NCBI GenBank assembly: GCA_019634695.1
Contig: JAHCAW010000009.1
Coordinates: 40,451-104,450 of the forward strand
DNA length: 64,000 nucleotides
From: Candidatus Sumerlaeia bacterium
GTDB taxonomy: Bacteria; Sumerlaeota; Sumerlaeia; SLMS01; JAHLLQ01
Direction of reading: 5' to 3'
The position numbers and the translations under genes were made by a program. Position 1 is the stretch's first letter; every line of letters begins with the position of its first letter. Shown here in pieces: positions 27,552 to 36,848 of the stretch. The notes beneath the pieces are model-generated. The model was given only the letters and a program-made list of their open reading frames with translations, was not told the origin of the DNA and did not search any database.

Positions 27552-28439
27552 ATGGAGGGCAAGGAGTCCACCTTCGCGGGTGCGGCGCCCGTGGCCGGGC
27601 TGGCCATCGTGTCGTCGTTGGCCCTGGCGGCCGTCAAGATCGCCACGGGCATCGCGGGCTCGAGTTCGGCCCTCATCGCCGACGGCATCGAATCGCTCGC
27701 CGACGCCGCGGGCACGTCGCTCGTGTTGCTGGCGCTGTGGTACTCCGCCCGGCCGGCCGACGACAATCATCCCTACGGACACGGCAAGGCGGAGAGCCTC
27801 GCCGCGCTGGGCGTGGCAGCGGCGTTGTTGTTTGCCGCCGGCCTGATCGCGTGGCGCAGCGTCATCGAGATTCAGGCGCCACACCAGGCGCCCGCATGGT
27901 TCACTCTGCCGGTGCTGACACTGGTCATCGTTGTGAAGGTAATCGTCGCGCGGCGCCTGGCCGAGTTTGGGCGCGCACGCGGATCGCTCGCGCTCGAGAC
28001 CGACGCCTCGCATCACGCCTCCGATGCATGGACCTCCGGCGCGGCCTTCATCGGCATCGCGATCGCGTTGTTCGCCGGGCCGGGTTGGGAGGCGGCCGAC
28101 GACTGGGCCGCGCTTGCCGCCTGCGGCATCATCGTCTTCAACGCCATCCGCCTTGGGCGCCGCGGCCTCGACGAGTTGATGGACGCCTCGGCCGATCCGG
28201 AAGTCGAGCGCGTTCTCGTCGCCGAGGCGCTCACCGTGCCCGGCGTCCGCGCCATCGAGAAACGCCGCGTGCGCAAGAGCGGCACCGGCTACCTGATGGA
28301 CATCCATGTCGAGGTGGAGCGCACGCTGACCGTCGAGCAGGGTCACGACATCGCGCGCGCCGTGAAGAACCACCTGATCGACGGCGGCCACCGCGTGCTC
28401 GACGTCACGGTACATGTCGAGCCCTGGCACGGCGAGTAG
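27552..28439 (+). CDS. Cation diffusion facilitator (CDF) metal efflux protein
   Basis: A 295-residue CDF transporter with about six TM segments and a C-terminal ferredoxin-like cytoplasmic domain. Metal-site motifs are ADGIESLADA in TM2, HPYGHGKAES after TM3 and ETDASHHASDAWTS in TM5; the C-terminal domain has MDIHVEVERTLTVEQGHDIA. The D-D-H-D arrangement suits Zn, Fe or Mn but specificity is not determinable. ATG 27552 follows GGGAG at 9 nt. It lies 23 nt after the PDK-like gene and is probably cotranscribed with it. Confidence 0.9.
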   Translation: MEGKESTFAGAAPVAGLAIVSSLALAAVKIATGIAGSSSALIADGIESLADAAGTSLVLLALWYSARPADDNHPYGHGKAESLAALGVAAALLFAAGLIAWRSVIEIQAPHQAPAWFTLPVLTLVIVVKVIVARRLAEFGRARGSLALETDASHHASDAWTSGAAFIGIAIALFAGPGWEAADDWAALAACGIIVFNAIRLGRRGLDELMDASADPEVERVLVAEALTVPGVRAIEKRRVRKSGTGYLMDIHVEVERTLTVEQGHDIARAVKNHLIDGGHRVLDVTVHVEPWHGE

Positions 28440-28528
28440 TCCCGCTTCATCCGTTGAAGTCGGAAGCGCGAGCGAGGCGGCGTGCCTTCGCCCTCAAGTC
28501 GCAGCTCGTCACCCTCCGACCAATACTT

Positions 28529-28553
28529 TGGCTGTTTCGGAACTTCCGAAGCC
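28529..28553. terminator. Palindromic hairpin between convergent genes
   Basis: TTCGGAA (28536-28542) and TTCCGAA (28544-28550) form a palindrome with one central base, with partial extension by flanking GGC/GCC. It is located between the convergent CDF gene and the PAP2-kinase fusion gene, where a two-way terminator is expected. The one-base centre means a shorter real stem. Confidence 0.35.
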
Positions 28554-28556
28554 GTA

Positions 28557-30485
28557 TCATTCTTCGGCAGTGTCATGCGAGGGCGCGATCTCTTCGAGCA
28601 TCTCGTCGAGTCCGGAGTCGTACGAGTCGGCCATGGCCGTGCGCAGCAAGGTGAGGTTCCGCCGCTCGGCCACCTCCTCGAGGAACTGCGCGCGCGAGCG
28701 TTCCTCCAGCCGATACTGCACCGTGCGGGCGAACGAGAAGGCCTGCCGCGCCTCGCCATCCAGGCGGTTCGACCGCGAGCGGATCGCCTTCAGCAGCGCC
28801 GGCGGCAGCGACAGACGCGCCAGCAACAGTGCCATCTCCCAGCGCGGCATCGCCCGCACCGCCAGATACTCCTCGAACACCTCGTCGAAGCGTTCGGCAT
28901 CCCAACTGAATCGGCGCAGGAACTTGTTGAGCGGAAAGACGAGATCGAACGCTCCGACGCCGAACCTGAATCGGTCGAAGTCCAGCACGTGCACCGTGCC
29001 GTCGGGTGCGACGCGGAAGTTCATCGGGTGCGTGTCGCCATGCAGCCAGCAGGCGACGGCGGGGGAGCCGTCCTCGAGCGCGAAGTGATGACCGAAGCGC
29101 GCGATGAACTCCGAGCGCAGGCAGGCCTCGATCGACACGTCAGTTTCCTCGACCTCCGCATTCGTGGGCATGAAGGCGTCCTGGCGATCCCCGAGCAGCA
29201 GGGAAGCCTGCACAACGAGATGGCGCAGACGCTGGACCTCCTCGTGCACCACGGTCGAGGGCGGTCGTTCCGGCATGAGACGCTCGGTGGCGGCATGCAG
29301 CCGGGCGAGCGCGCGCATCATCGCGCGGAACTGCTCCACGTCGCCGACATCGACGGGCCGGCCCGCGATCCACTCCATGATGTAGTACTGTCGATTCTCA
29401 TCGCGCACGATCAGGTCGCCGGCGCGCGTGCGCACGATCGGCGCCGTGTGCAGGACACCCTGCGCGCGCAGCGACTCGGCGACCTCGACGGCATCGGTCA
29501 GCGAGGCCCGGCGACTTCCGATGTTGCGGCTGCGCTTGAACGCGTAGCGGCGTCCCTCCACGGCGATCGGGTACAGCCGTCCCTTGTGGGGCGGGTGCAG
29601 CAACTCGACCTCGTCGAATCCCCAGTGCGTCCGCAACAGCTCGCGATGCTCGTCGAGCTGACCGGCATGGGCGTGCACGGCGTCTCCGAAGGGCTCCGTG
29701 TCCTCATCCTCGGGTTGCGGCAGGTTCGCGTCGATCGGTGCCGGTCCGCGCTCGCCCACGCGGGCCAGCAGGCGACTCATCCGCACCCGCACATGATCGT
29801 GATAGAGACCCGCCAGCCTCGACTCGGCAACATTGTACGCCGAATTCAGTCGCGTCACATACACCAGCGACGCAACCAGCCACCCGAGTAGAAGGCCTCC
29901 AAGTACATCTGACGGCCACGCGAATCCGCACGCCACGCGCACCGCACCGGCGAAGAGCACCAGCGGCAGCAGCATCAGTGATCGCGATCCGAAGCGGAAC
30001 AGGCACAGGAAGAGAACGGTCGTCGCGATCGCCACACGCTCGGAGGGGAACGGACTGCGTTGCGGCGGTTCGAATCGCAGGTTCAGCAGCGCCCCTGCGT
30101 TGCGGAACTCTGCGATCTCCACGGCAGGCCCGGGCCGGCGCACATAGTCGTCCACGATCTCGACAATCGCAACGCTCAGAAATGCCACCAGAACAAGGAA
30201 GCCAAGGAACGAAGCAACTCTGACGGCGTCACTGCGCTTCTGGCGGCGGGCCAGGAAGACGATGACCGTCACGCCGAGCAGACCCAAGACGATGTCGCCC
30301 GGATCGAGCGCGAAGAACAGGATCGTCAGGTCCAGCGTCTCCGAACGATTCAGCAGGCCGTTGAGAACCTGCGCGAGTCGCGCGTCCCAGTCGCGCAGGT
30401 TTCGGATCTCCCAGAAGACGATCGACGCCCACAGCAGGGCAAACCCGACCAGGACCACGATGAGCGTGCGCAGGAATCGTTTCAT
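28557..30485 (-). CDS. PAP2-like membrane domain fused to an aminoglycoside/choline kinase-like phosphotransferase
   Basis: A 642-residue protein. Residues about 1-215 are a six-TM PAP2-type domain, but the catalytic residues are gone: the PSGH motif reads PSER (147-150) and the SRxxxGxH motif reads VRVACGFAWPSD with Ala189 in place of the nucleophilic His. After a linker (about 215-290), residues 295-640 form a cytoplasmic APH/choline-kinase-type domain with Lys317 (YAFKRS), catalytic HGDTHPMN (482-489) and metal-binding LDFDRF (501-506), all apparently intact. The membrane part may therefore bind a lipid that the kinase phosphorylates; this is inference. Start ATG 30485 chosen at the hydrophobic N terminus; a weak alternative lies at 30500. 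Confidence 0.8.
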   Translation of the reverse strand: MKRFLRTLIVVLVGFALLWASIVFWEIRNLRDWDARLAQVLNGLLNRSETLDLTILFFALDPGDIVLGLLGVTVIVFLARRQKRSDAVRVASFLGFLVLVAFLSVAIVEIVDDYVRRPGPAVEIAEFRNAGALLNLRFEPPQRSPFPSERVAIATTVLFLCLFRFGSRSLMLLPLVLFAGAVRVACGFAWPSDVLGGLLLGWLVASLVYVTRLNSAYNVAESRLAGLYHDHVRVRMSRLLARVGERGPAPIDANLPQPEDEDTEPFGDAVHAHAGQLDEHRELLRTHWGFDEVELLHPPHKGRLYPIAVEGRRYAFKRSRNIGSRRASLTDAVEVAESLRAQGVLHTAPIVRTRAGDLIVRDENRQYYIMEWIAGRPVDVGDVEQFRAMMRALARLHAATERLMPERPPSTVVHEEVQRLRHLVVQASLLLGDRQDAFMPTNAEVEETDVSIEACLRSEFIARFGHHFALEDGSPAVACWLHGDTHPMNFRVAPDGTVHVLDFDRFRFGVGAFDLVFPLNKFLRRFSWDAERFDEVFEEYLAVRAMPRWEMALLLARLSLPPALLKAIRSRSNRLDGEARQAFSFARTVQYRLEERSRAQFLEEVAERRNLTLLRTAMADSYDSGLDEMLEEIAPSHDTAEE

Positions 30486-30551
30486 GCAGGCGGCTCGCAT
30501 TCTCCCCAATGCGGGAGGTTGACCACGCTCTACATGGACTCGGCCCGCGGC

Positions 30552-31973
30552 TCAAGGGATAGCGGACGTCCTCGCGGAATCGGCTCTGCCGTCCCGGCGG
30601 GGCAGCTCGCGCGGCAGCGTCAGGATCATGGCAATGTGGCCGCCTTCCAGACGGGCCTCGAGGCGCGCGCCGACCAGTTCCGCGAGGCTGCGCGCCAGGC
30701 ACAGGCCGAGCCCCAGATGCTGGGGCTCGCCGGGAGTCTGGCTCTTGCGCCAGAAGGGCTCGAACAGGGAGGGCAGGTCTTCGGGGCGCAGGTCGGGCGC
30801 CGGATTCGAGACGGTGACGATGCTGGCCTCGGTGTCCTGGCGCAGACGCACCACGGCCTGCGCGTCGGCAGGCATGTGGGCCTCGGCGTTGGCGATCAGG
30901 TTGGTCACGATGGACGTGAGCGCGGCGCGGTCGGTGTGCACGGGCCGCGTGAGACCTTCGCTGTCGATGCGCAGGCGTGTGACTTCCTCGGAACTGAGGC
31001 GTGAGGAGAGGACGTCCTCGACGAGCTGCTCGAGGTCGAGGGTCTCGACGTCGAGCGTGTGGCGTCGCGAGTCGGCCCGCGTGATCGACAGCAGCACACG
31101 GATGAGACGCTCCTGATGGCAGGCGACCTCGTCGATGTCTGTCAGGCTGCGGGTAACGAGTTCCGGATCGTCCTGCCACCGGCGCGCCAGTGTCACCGAC
31201 GAACGCAGCTCGGCGATGGGCGTCATCAGCTCGTGGGCGACGTTGTCGATGAAGCGACGCTCGCGCCCGAAGGCGGCCTCGAGGCGCTCGAGCAGCGAGT
31301 TCAGGCATCGGACGATCGGACGCAACTCGCGCGGGAACGTCGCGCGCTCGAAGCGTCGGTCGAGTCGGCTCTCGTCGATCTCCGACGCCGCATCCGCCAG
31401 CCGGGACAGCGGCACGAGACTGCGCCGCACCACGACGCGCACGAGTACGGCCGCCAGCAACAACGCCAGCAGCGCGCCACTCCAGCCCAGCGCCGTCAGC
31501 ACCCGGAACAGCCGTCGCAACTCAGCCGTCTCGCGCAGGAACACCAGCGTGACCGCTTCATTCCCGGCAAGGAACTTCAGTTGCACGCCCCGCACATGAG
31601 CCCCATCCGCCAGCGTCGCATCGAAGAATCGCGGCGGGCCGTCGATTCCCTGGGGCAGGATCGGCGGATCGCCCCCCGCGATCGTCTCCGAACGATGCAG
31701 CACCGACCCATCCGGGCGCAGCACGAGGAGGAACTCGCGGTCGTCGTCCGGTCGGAACCGAGGGCGCGTCACCGACGAGGTGTCGAACAGCACTGCCCCA
31801 TCCTCGAATTGCACCAGGCCGGCGTGCGCCCGCGCCTGATCCTCGACGATGTCGTCGAAGTACTCCTGGCCCGCATGCCGCACGAGCAAGCTGCCAACGG
31901 CGGCCACCGTGCCGAGAATCAGCGCCATCCCGATGAGCAGCCCGACGGTGAGCTGGCGCGAGATCGATGTCAC
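30552..31973 (-). CDS. Sensor histidine kinase, EnvZ-like
   Basis: A 473-residue inner-membrane kinase: TM1 (about 10-33), periplasmic sensor (35-170), TM2 (about 175-200), HAMP (about 200-255), HisKA with phosphoacceptor His in DNVAHELMTPIAEL, and HATPase with TNLIANAEAH and HLGLGLCLARSL. Translation starts at GTG 31973, overlapping the regulator stop (GTGA), with GAGGAAC 7 nt upstream. It partners the response regulator just upstream. The signal is unknown; a small lipoprotein gene lies on the far side of the regulator. Confidence 0.92.
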   Translation of the reverse strand: MTSISRQLTVGLLIGMALILGTVAAVGSLLVRHAGQEYFDDIVEDQARAHAGLVQFEDGAVLFDTSSVTRPRFRPDDDREFLLVLRPDGSVLHRSETIAGGDPPILPQGIDGPPRFFDATLADGAHVRGVQLKFLAGNEAVTLVFLRETAELRRLFRVLTALGWSGALLALLLAAVLVRVVVRRSLVPLSRLADAASEIDESRLDRRFERATFPRELRPIVRCLNSLLERLEAAFGRERRFIDNVAHELMTPIAELRSSVTLARRWQDDPELVTRSLTDIDEVACHQERLIRVLLSITRADSRRHTLDVETLDLEQLVEDVLSSRLSSEEVTRLRIDSEGLTRPVHTDRAALTSIVTNLIANAEAHMPADAQAVVRLRQDTEASIVTVSNPAPDLRPEDLPSLFEPFWRKSQTPGEPQHLGLGLCLARSLAELVGARLEARLEGGHIAMILTLPRELPRRDGRADSARTSAIP

Positions 31974-32647
31974 GCCGGTTCCTCGGCCACCAGATAACCC
32001 ATGCCCCGTCGCGTCTGCACAACCGACGGCGCGCCGGGTCGGTCGATCTTCCGGCGAAGGTTGCACACCAGCACGTCCACCACGTTGCTGGTCGGGTCCA
32101 CGCGGTCGTCGTAGATGTGCGCCTCGATCTGGTCGCGCGACACCACCACGCCGCGATTGTGCAGCAGGTACTCGAGCAGGGCATACTCCTTGCGCGTTAA
32201 CTCGATGGACTCGCCCTCGCGCTCGACGGTCCGGTTCGAGACGTTCACGCGCAGGCCGGCCAGCTCGACCACCGGATTCTTGCGCTGGTACGAGCGACGG
32301 CCCAGCGCCCGAATGCGCGCCACTAACTCCTCGAAGGCGAACGGCTTGACGAGGTAGTCGTCCGCGCCCAGTTCGAGGCCGCGCACACGGTCCTCGACCG
32401 CCGCCCGTGCCGTCAGCACGAGCACATGCGCGGCATTGCCGGCCTCGCGCAGCTTCTGCAGGATCGACAATCCATCCAGCCCCGGCAGCATCAGGTCCAG
32501 CACGATCAGGTCGTAAGGCTGCTCGAGCGCCTGCTGCAGCGCCTCATTGCCCTCCGCGGCAGTGTCCACCGAGAAGCCCTCTCGCCGAAGGCCCTCCGTC
32601 ATCGTCCGCCGCAGTCGCTGGGAATCTTCCACCAACAGGATGCGCAT
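31970..32647 (-). CDS. OmpR/PhoB-family response regulator
   Basis: A 225-residue transcription factor: receiver (1-118; acidic pocket in VEDSQ, phosphoacceptor Asp in LIVLDLMLPG, Lys in YLVKPF) and winged-helix DNA-binding domain (about 125-222; RKEYALLEYLLHNRG and VVDVLVCNLRRKID). First gene of a two-gene operon with the sensor kinase. GAAAGG lies upstream of the ATG. Confidence 0.94.
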   Translation of the reverse strand: MRILLVEDSQRLRRTMTEGLRREGFSVDTAAEGNEALQQALEQPYDLIVLDLMLPGLDGLSILQKLREAGNAAHVLVLTARAAVEDRVRGLELGADDYLVKPFAFEELVARIRALGRRSYQRKNPVVELAGLRVNVSNRTVEREGESIELTRKEYALLEYLLHNRGVVVSRDQIEAHIYDDRVDPTSNVVDVLVCNLRRKIDRPGAPSVVQTRRGMGYLVAEEPA

Positions 32648-32671
32648 CGATCGCCCTTTCCGTTGTGCGGA

Positions 32672-33157
32672 CTACTGCCTTGCTGGTCGCCCGCGTCCTT
32701 GACCCCGTCCGCGCGCCGGTGGCGGCGCGGGTTCATCTTCCGGTTCGGCCAACACACCGCGACGCACCGGCCACTCCACCGGCCGGCCACCCTCGCCGCG
32801 GAAGACCACCTTGCCTTCCCCTTCCTTCACATCCACCGCGACAACATCCTCCCCGGCGGCCTTCACGGCATCCTCCACACGTTGCCCCGGGCGCACCCCT
32901 TTGCGCTCAAGCCCCGGCGGCACCTTGCCTCGACGCACGAGCCCCGGAGGCCCGCCCTGCGGATGCTGGTCCCAGCCCGCAGGCCGTTGCGCTTCGGTGC
33001 CGACGCTCTCCGTCGTTCCTGACATCTGCTCCGCACGGCCACCGGCCTGGCCCGTGGCCATGCCCTCCTCCCCGGTGCGCGCAGAAGACCGCGCACACCC
33101 TGCTGCCATGACCACCAGCACCGCGACCATCAGTCCGCATGTGTTCCTGCAATTCAT
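32672..33157 (-). CDS. Small lipoprotein of unknown function
   Basis: A 161-residue protein starting at ATG 33157, 7 nt after AGGAGAA. The signal sequence ends in VVMAAGCARSS, a lipobox with Cys about residue 22. The mature part is Gly/Arg/Pro-rich and charged: GLVRRGKVPPGLERKGV suggests a short RcnB/DUF1264-like or unstructured envelope protein. It ends 24 nt before the OmpR-type regulator gene on the same strand, so it may be regulated by or sensed with that pair. Confidence 0.65.
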   Translation of the reverse strand: MNCRNTCGLMVAVLVVMAAGCARSSARTGEEGMATGQAGGRAEQMSGTTESVGTEAQRPAGWDQHPQGGPPGLVRRGKVPPGLERKGVRPGQRVEDAVKAAGEDVVAVDVKEGEGKVVFRGEGGRPVEWPVRRGVLAEPEDEPAPPPARGRGQGRGRPARQ

Positions 33158-33322
33158 CACGGTTCTCCTGGAGCCCACCGGCCCCGGCCGTCGCCGTTCA
33201 AGCTCCCGATGCCCCGGAATCGCAAGGGAATCGTTGCCCCCGTCCCGCCACGATTCCGGTTTCCCCATGGCGTCCCGCCCCCCAACTTCGCCCTCAGCAT
33301 CCCGCGCCCGACGCATTCCGCC

Positions 33323-34033
33323 ATGAATCCGATCCTGATGTACCACTACGTGGCCCACTCCCCGGTGCCCGGGACGCATCCGCCCCTGACCGTACCCCCG
33401 CACGAGTTCGACGAACAGCTCGCCGCTCTCAGCGCGCACGGTTCCGTCTCCGTGCTCTCCGACGAATACAGCCGACGCCTGCAAGCCGGCGATCACGGCA
33501 ACACGGTCTGGATCACCTTCGACGACGGCCGCATCGACAACCTTGACGTGGCGCTGCCCCGCCTTGTTGCCGCCGGACATCGCGCCACCTTCTTCGTCAT
33601 CGCGGAGAAGAGTCTCGGCAACGAGCCCGGCTTCGTGCCGCTCTCGGGCCTGCGCGAGATGCTCGCCGCCGGAATGGAGATCGGCTCGCACACGATGACG
33701 CATCCGCGCCTTGCGCGTCTACCCCTCGAGCAGGCCCGCCGCGAGATCGCCGACTCGCGCGCGCGCCTCGAGGATGCCCTTCAAGTTCCCGTGCGCGCCT
33801 TCTGCCATCCGTTCGGCAACTGGAACGCGGCGACGGTGGACCTCGTCCGCGAGGCGGGCTACGAACTCGCCACCTCGACCATCCGCGACAACCGCAACGC
33901 CAGGGCGGATCGCTGGACCCTGCGCCGCGTCATGATCCAGCCCGGCCGCACGGGCTGGCGCTTCCGCTATGCGCTGTCGCCCGCGTATCACCTGCTCCAT
34001 GCCTTCAAGAATCGCCGACGGTGGACGGGCTGA
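33323..34033 (+). CDS. Polysaccharide deacetylase (NodB domain)
   Basis: A 236-residue NodB-fold hydrolase. The metal and base motifs are WITFDDGRIDN (Asp-Asp) and IGSHTMTHPRL (His-x3-His), followed by FCHPFGNWN. No signal peptide is seen, so it is probably cytoplasmic or exported otherwise. The family removes N-acetyl or similar groups from sugars. The ATG at 33323 has no clear Shine-Dalgarno but gives the usual family start PILMYHYV. It overlaps the next glycosyltransferase gene by one base (TGATG), so the two form a polysaccharide-modification pair. Confidence 0.88.
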   Translation: MNPILMYHYVAHSPVPGTHPPLTVPPHEFDEQLAALSAHGSVSVLSDEYSRRLQAGDHGNTVWITFDDGRIDNLDVALPRLVAAGHRATFFVIAEKSLGNEPGFVPLSGLREMLAAGMEIGSHTMTHPRLARLPLEQARREIADSRARLEDALQVPVRAFCHPFGNWNAATVDLVREAGYELATSTIRDNRNARADRWTLRRVMIQPGRTGWRFRYALSPAYHLLHAFKNRRRWTG

Positions 34034-35172
34034 TGCGCATCCTGCACACGAACATGCTGCGTGGCTGGGGCGGCCAATCGAACCGCGTCCTCGAGGACAT
34101 CCACGCCGCGCTTGCCGATGGCCACGAGGTCGCGTTGGCGGTGCCGCAGGGCGCGCGCTTGCAGGAGCGCTGCCGCGACCTGCCCGTCGCCATCTGGCCC
34201 GGCTTCCGTTTCAAGCCCCCCGTGCAGCTCTGGCATTCGTTGCCGGACCTCGTGCGCCTGCGACGCCACCTGGCCGAGTGGCGTCCCGACCTCATCCACG
34301 TGCACGGCAGTCAGGACACGTGGCTCGTCGTCGTCGCGGCTGCGCTTGCGCGCGGCGACTTCCCGCCCATCGTGCGGACGAAGCACAACTTCTTCGACTG
34401 GCGCGCGAGTCGCGCCAACCGCTGGCTCTATCGTCGCATCGACGGCTTCATTCCGATCAGCACCGCCATCGAGCGTCAGGTCGTCGAGTTTCCCGGACTC
34501 GCCGACAAGCCGCGGCGACTCGTGCCGTCCGTGCCCGACTTCGCGCAACTCGATGCGGGCGCGACGCTCCCCGCGCCGGAGATTCCCGGCCGCCCGCCCG
34601 GCGCGTTCCTGTGGGGCTCGACCGGTCGCATGCGCGACGAGAAGGCGCACGACGTGCTACTTCGTGCCTTTGCGCGCGTGCGCCAGCAACGCCCGGACAG
34701 CTTTCTCGTGATCGCCGGCGGCGGCAGCCTGCTGCACGACATACGCACGCTCGCGCAATCGCTTGGCCTCGGACCCGACGCCGTGTGGCTCCCCGGCCAG
34801 CGCGACGACATCCCCGCCCTGCTGCGCACGCTCGACGCCTACGCGCTCGCCTCGCGCACCGAAGGGCTCGGCACCGCCATCCTCGAGGCGCTCGCCGTCG
34901 GCCTGCCCGTCGTCGCCACCAATGTTGGGGGCATCCCCGATTCCGTGCATCACGAGAAGACCGGACTGCTCGTGCCGCCGGACGATCCTGAGGCGCTGGC
35001 CGCGGCAATGCTCCGCCTGATGGACGACGAACCGCTCCGCCAACGCCTCGCCACGGACGGCGCGGCGTTCGTGCGCTCGGCCTTCACGGCCGACAACCTC
35101 CGCCGCCAGACGATCGGCTTGTATCAGGACGTGCTCGAGACGCGCGCGCGGCCCATCCCGCCAGTGCGCTGA
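34033..35172 (+). CDS. GT4-family glycosyltransferase
   Basis: A 379-residue GT-B enzyme. N-terminal RILHTNMLRGWGGQSNRV and the C-terminal donor-site EGLGTAILEALAVGLPVVAT with the E-x7-E pattern are typical of GT4. The ATG at 34033 overlaps the TGA of the deacetylase gene; a GTG at 34021 is possible. Substrates are unknown, but coupling to a NodB deacetylase points to surface glycan or glycolipid synthesis. Confidence 0.9.
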   Translation: MRILHTNMLRGWGGQSNRVLEDIHAALADGHEVALAVPQGARLQERCRDLPVAIWPGFRFKPPVQLWHSLPDLVRLRRHLAEWRPDLIHVHGSQDTWLVVVAAALARGDFPPIVRTKHNFFDWRASRANRWLYRRIDGFIPISTAIERQVVEFPGLADKPRRLVPSVPDFAQLDAGATLPAPEIPGRPPGAFLWGSTGRMRDEKAHDVLLRAFARVRQQRPDSFLVIAGGGSLLHDIRTLAQSLGLGPDAVWLPGQRDDIPALLRTLDAYALASRTEGLGTAILEALAVGLPVVATNVGGIPDSVHHEKTGLLVPPDDPEALAAAMLRLMDDEPLRQRLATDGAAFVRSAFTADNLRRQTIGLYQDVLETRARPIPPVR

Positions 35173-35185
35173 CAGCAGCGATGCT

Positions 35186-35962
35186 TCACGGCGACGACCC
35201 CGGGCCGCGGCCATCGTCGCCCGACAGGAAGCGCCCGGTGGAGTAGAACACCGACTCGACGAAGTTGCCCTCGCGTTCGCGGAACACCTGGAACGGTTCG
35301 TTCGGCGACCCGACAAAAGGCCGCAACGTCCATGCGAGCTGAATGCCGACGAAGCCGTAAAGCATCAGCCAGAGCGCGAACACATGCGCCGGCGTCGGCC
35401 GCCCGGCCGTGCCCTGCATCGATTGGATCGTCCGCGCCACGAACGACAGTCCCGCCACGCCCGCGTAGCAGAAGAACAGCACGTGCATCAGCTTGATGAA
35501 GTGGTAGCTGCGCGTCGTCAGCGCGAAGAAGAGGGCCACGGTGGCCATGCTGGCCAGCAGAATCACCTGCATCCCGACGCCGGCGGCCAGGATGGCGACC
35601 ATCTGGCGGAAGCGCAGCTTCGCGCCCACGAAGGCGTTCGACACGTAGATCGGCGGCAACACGATCGCCAGGCAGAGCAGGAAGAGGAACGGCACCTTGA
35701 GAGCCGAGGACAGGACGAACAGCAGCTTCTCCTGCATCGGGATGGCGGTGCCCTGGAGCAGGTTCGTCGCTCCCATCACCGCGCCGTAGAACGCGCCACC
35801 CGCGAGACACGCCGTCAGGAACAGGCGCACGAGCCGACCCGTGTCGATGTCGTGCCTAAGCATCTCGAGCACCCGGTCGGGCTGCATCAGAATGTAGTCG
35901 ATGCCGGCCCAGAAGCCACGCGGGAGTTCAGGTGCTTCGGGCGTTGGCGGAGTCGAGGTCAT
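35186..35962 (-). CDS. Multi-pass membrane protein, paralogue of the next gene
   Basis: A 258-residue protein with about five TM segments. Its end, GIQLAWTLRPFVGSP followed by a Phe/Glu-rich stretch and ESVFYSTGRFL, parallels the end of the protein encoded just upstream (GMQMAWLLRPWIGTW and EAVWQLL). Both also share VLPPIYVSNAF / CFPPLYVLNAL. Function unknown; the layout resembles Yip1-like small membrane proteins. ATG 35962 follows GGGAGAGG. The two genes are 35 nt apart and form a tandem duplication. Confidence 0.7.
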   Translation of the reverse strand: MTSTPPTPEAPELPRGFWAGIDYILMQPDRVLEMLRHDIDTGRLVRLFLTACLAGGAFYGAVMGATNLLQGTAIPMQEKLLFVLSSALKVPFLFLLCLAIVLPPIYVSNAFVGAKLRFRQMVAILAAGVGMQVILLASMATVALFFALTTRSYHFIKLMHVLFFCYAGVAGLSFVARTIQSMQGTAGRPTPAHVFALWLMLYGFVGIQLAWTLRPFVGSPNEPFQVFREREGNFVESVFYSTGRFLSGDDGRGPGSSP

Positions 35963-35997
35963 GGCGAACGGCCTCTCCCGGGCGCTTGGCGCCCGTG

Positions 35998-36690
35998 TCA
36001 GAAGTGGGACTGCAACAACTGCCAGACCGCCTCGAAGAAACTGCCCTCGAGCGGTCGCAAGGGTTGATACTCGATGTTCCACGTGCCGATCCACGGGCGC
36101 AGCAACCAGGCCATCTGCATCCCCACGATTCCGTACATCGACCCCCAAAGCAGTACGAACAGGGACGAGACCGGCCGGCCCGCCAAGCGACCCGTTGCAC
36201 GGAACAGGACGGCTACCACCGCAAGACTCACCATTCCCGACACGGCGAACACGCCGACGTGCATCAGCACCAACATTCCATAGCCCGCCTGCTCGCGCGA
36301 CGTCGTCAGGCTGAAGAACAGGCTCACCAGGGCGTAGCTGGCCAGCGCGGCCGCGTTGGCACTTAATGCCATGAGCAGCAATCGCAGGCATTGCCCGACC
36401 GTCAGGCGCGGGCCCAGCAGCGCGTTCAGCACGTACAGAGGCGGAAAGCAAACCACCAACGAGCAGAGATAGAGGAACGGCAGCTTCAGTCCCGAAACGA
36501 TTCCCGGGAACCAGCCCCGGTAGCATCCCATGCTGGCGCCGTACAGGAAGTACAGGCCGGCCACGCCACTCGCCAACCAGATCACGAACGCCCGCCCCCC
36601 CTCCTCGTCCAGCACCAAGGCTGCCCCCCGCTCCGGGTTCACCAGAGCGGCCCACCAAAGCGACACCAGGTCAACGGAGCGATTGGCCAT
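35998..36690 (-). CDS. Multi-pass membrane protein, paralogue of the previous gene
   Basis: A 230-residue protein with about five TM segments, related in the second half to the product of the gene immediately downstream. It lacks that protein's 20-residue N-terminal extension. SLTTSREQAGYGMLVLMHVGV here aligns with ALTTRSYHFIKLMHVLFF there. Function unknown. First gene of the pair; the 158 nt between it and the end of the RND gene carry no obvious signal. Confidence 0.7.
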   Translation of the reverse strand: MANRSVDLVSLWWAALVNPERGAALVLDEEGGRAFVIWLASGVAGLYFLYGASMGCYRGWFPGIVSGLKLPFLYLCSLVVCFPPLYVLNALLGPRLTVGQCLRLLLMALSANAAALASYALVSLFFSLTTSREQAGYGMLVLMHVGVFAVSGMVSLAVVAVLFRATGRLAGRPVSSLFVLLWGSMYGIVGMQMAWLLRPWIGTWNIEYQPLRPLEGSFFEAVWQLLQSHF

Positions 36691-36848
36691 TCGGTTGTTT
36701 CAGGAACTTCGTGCAGGTCACCCCCGAACAAGCATCGGACAACACACCGGGAGTGTCAACTGCCAGTGGCCGACCCCGTGCGCTCAAGCGTACATTTCGA
36801 GGGACCTCGAAACTGGCGGAGCCGCAATCTATCGGGCGGCCGAATAGC

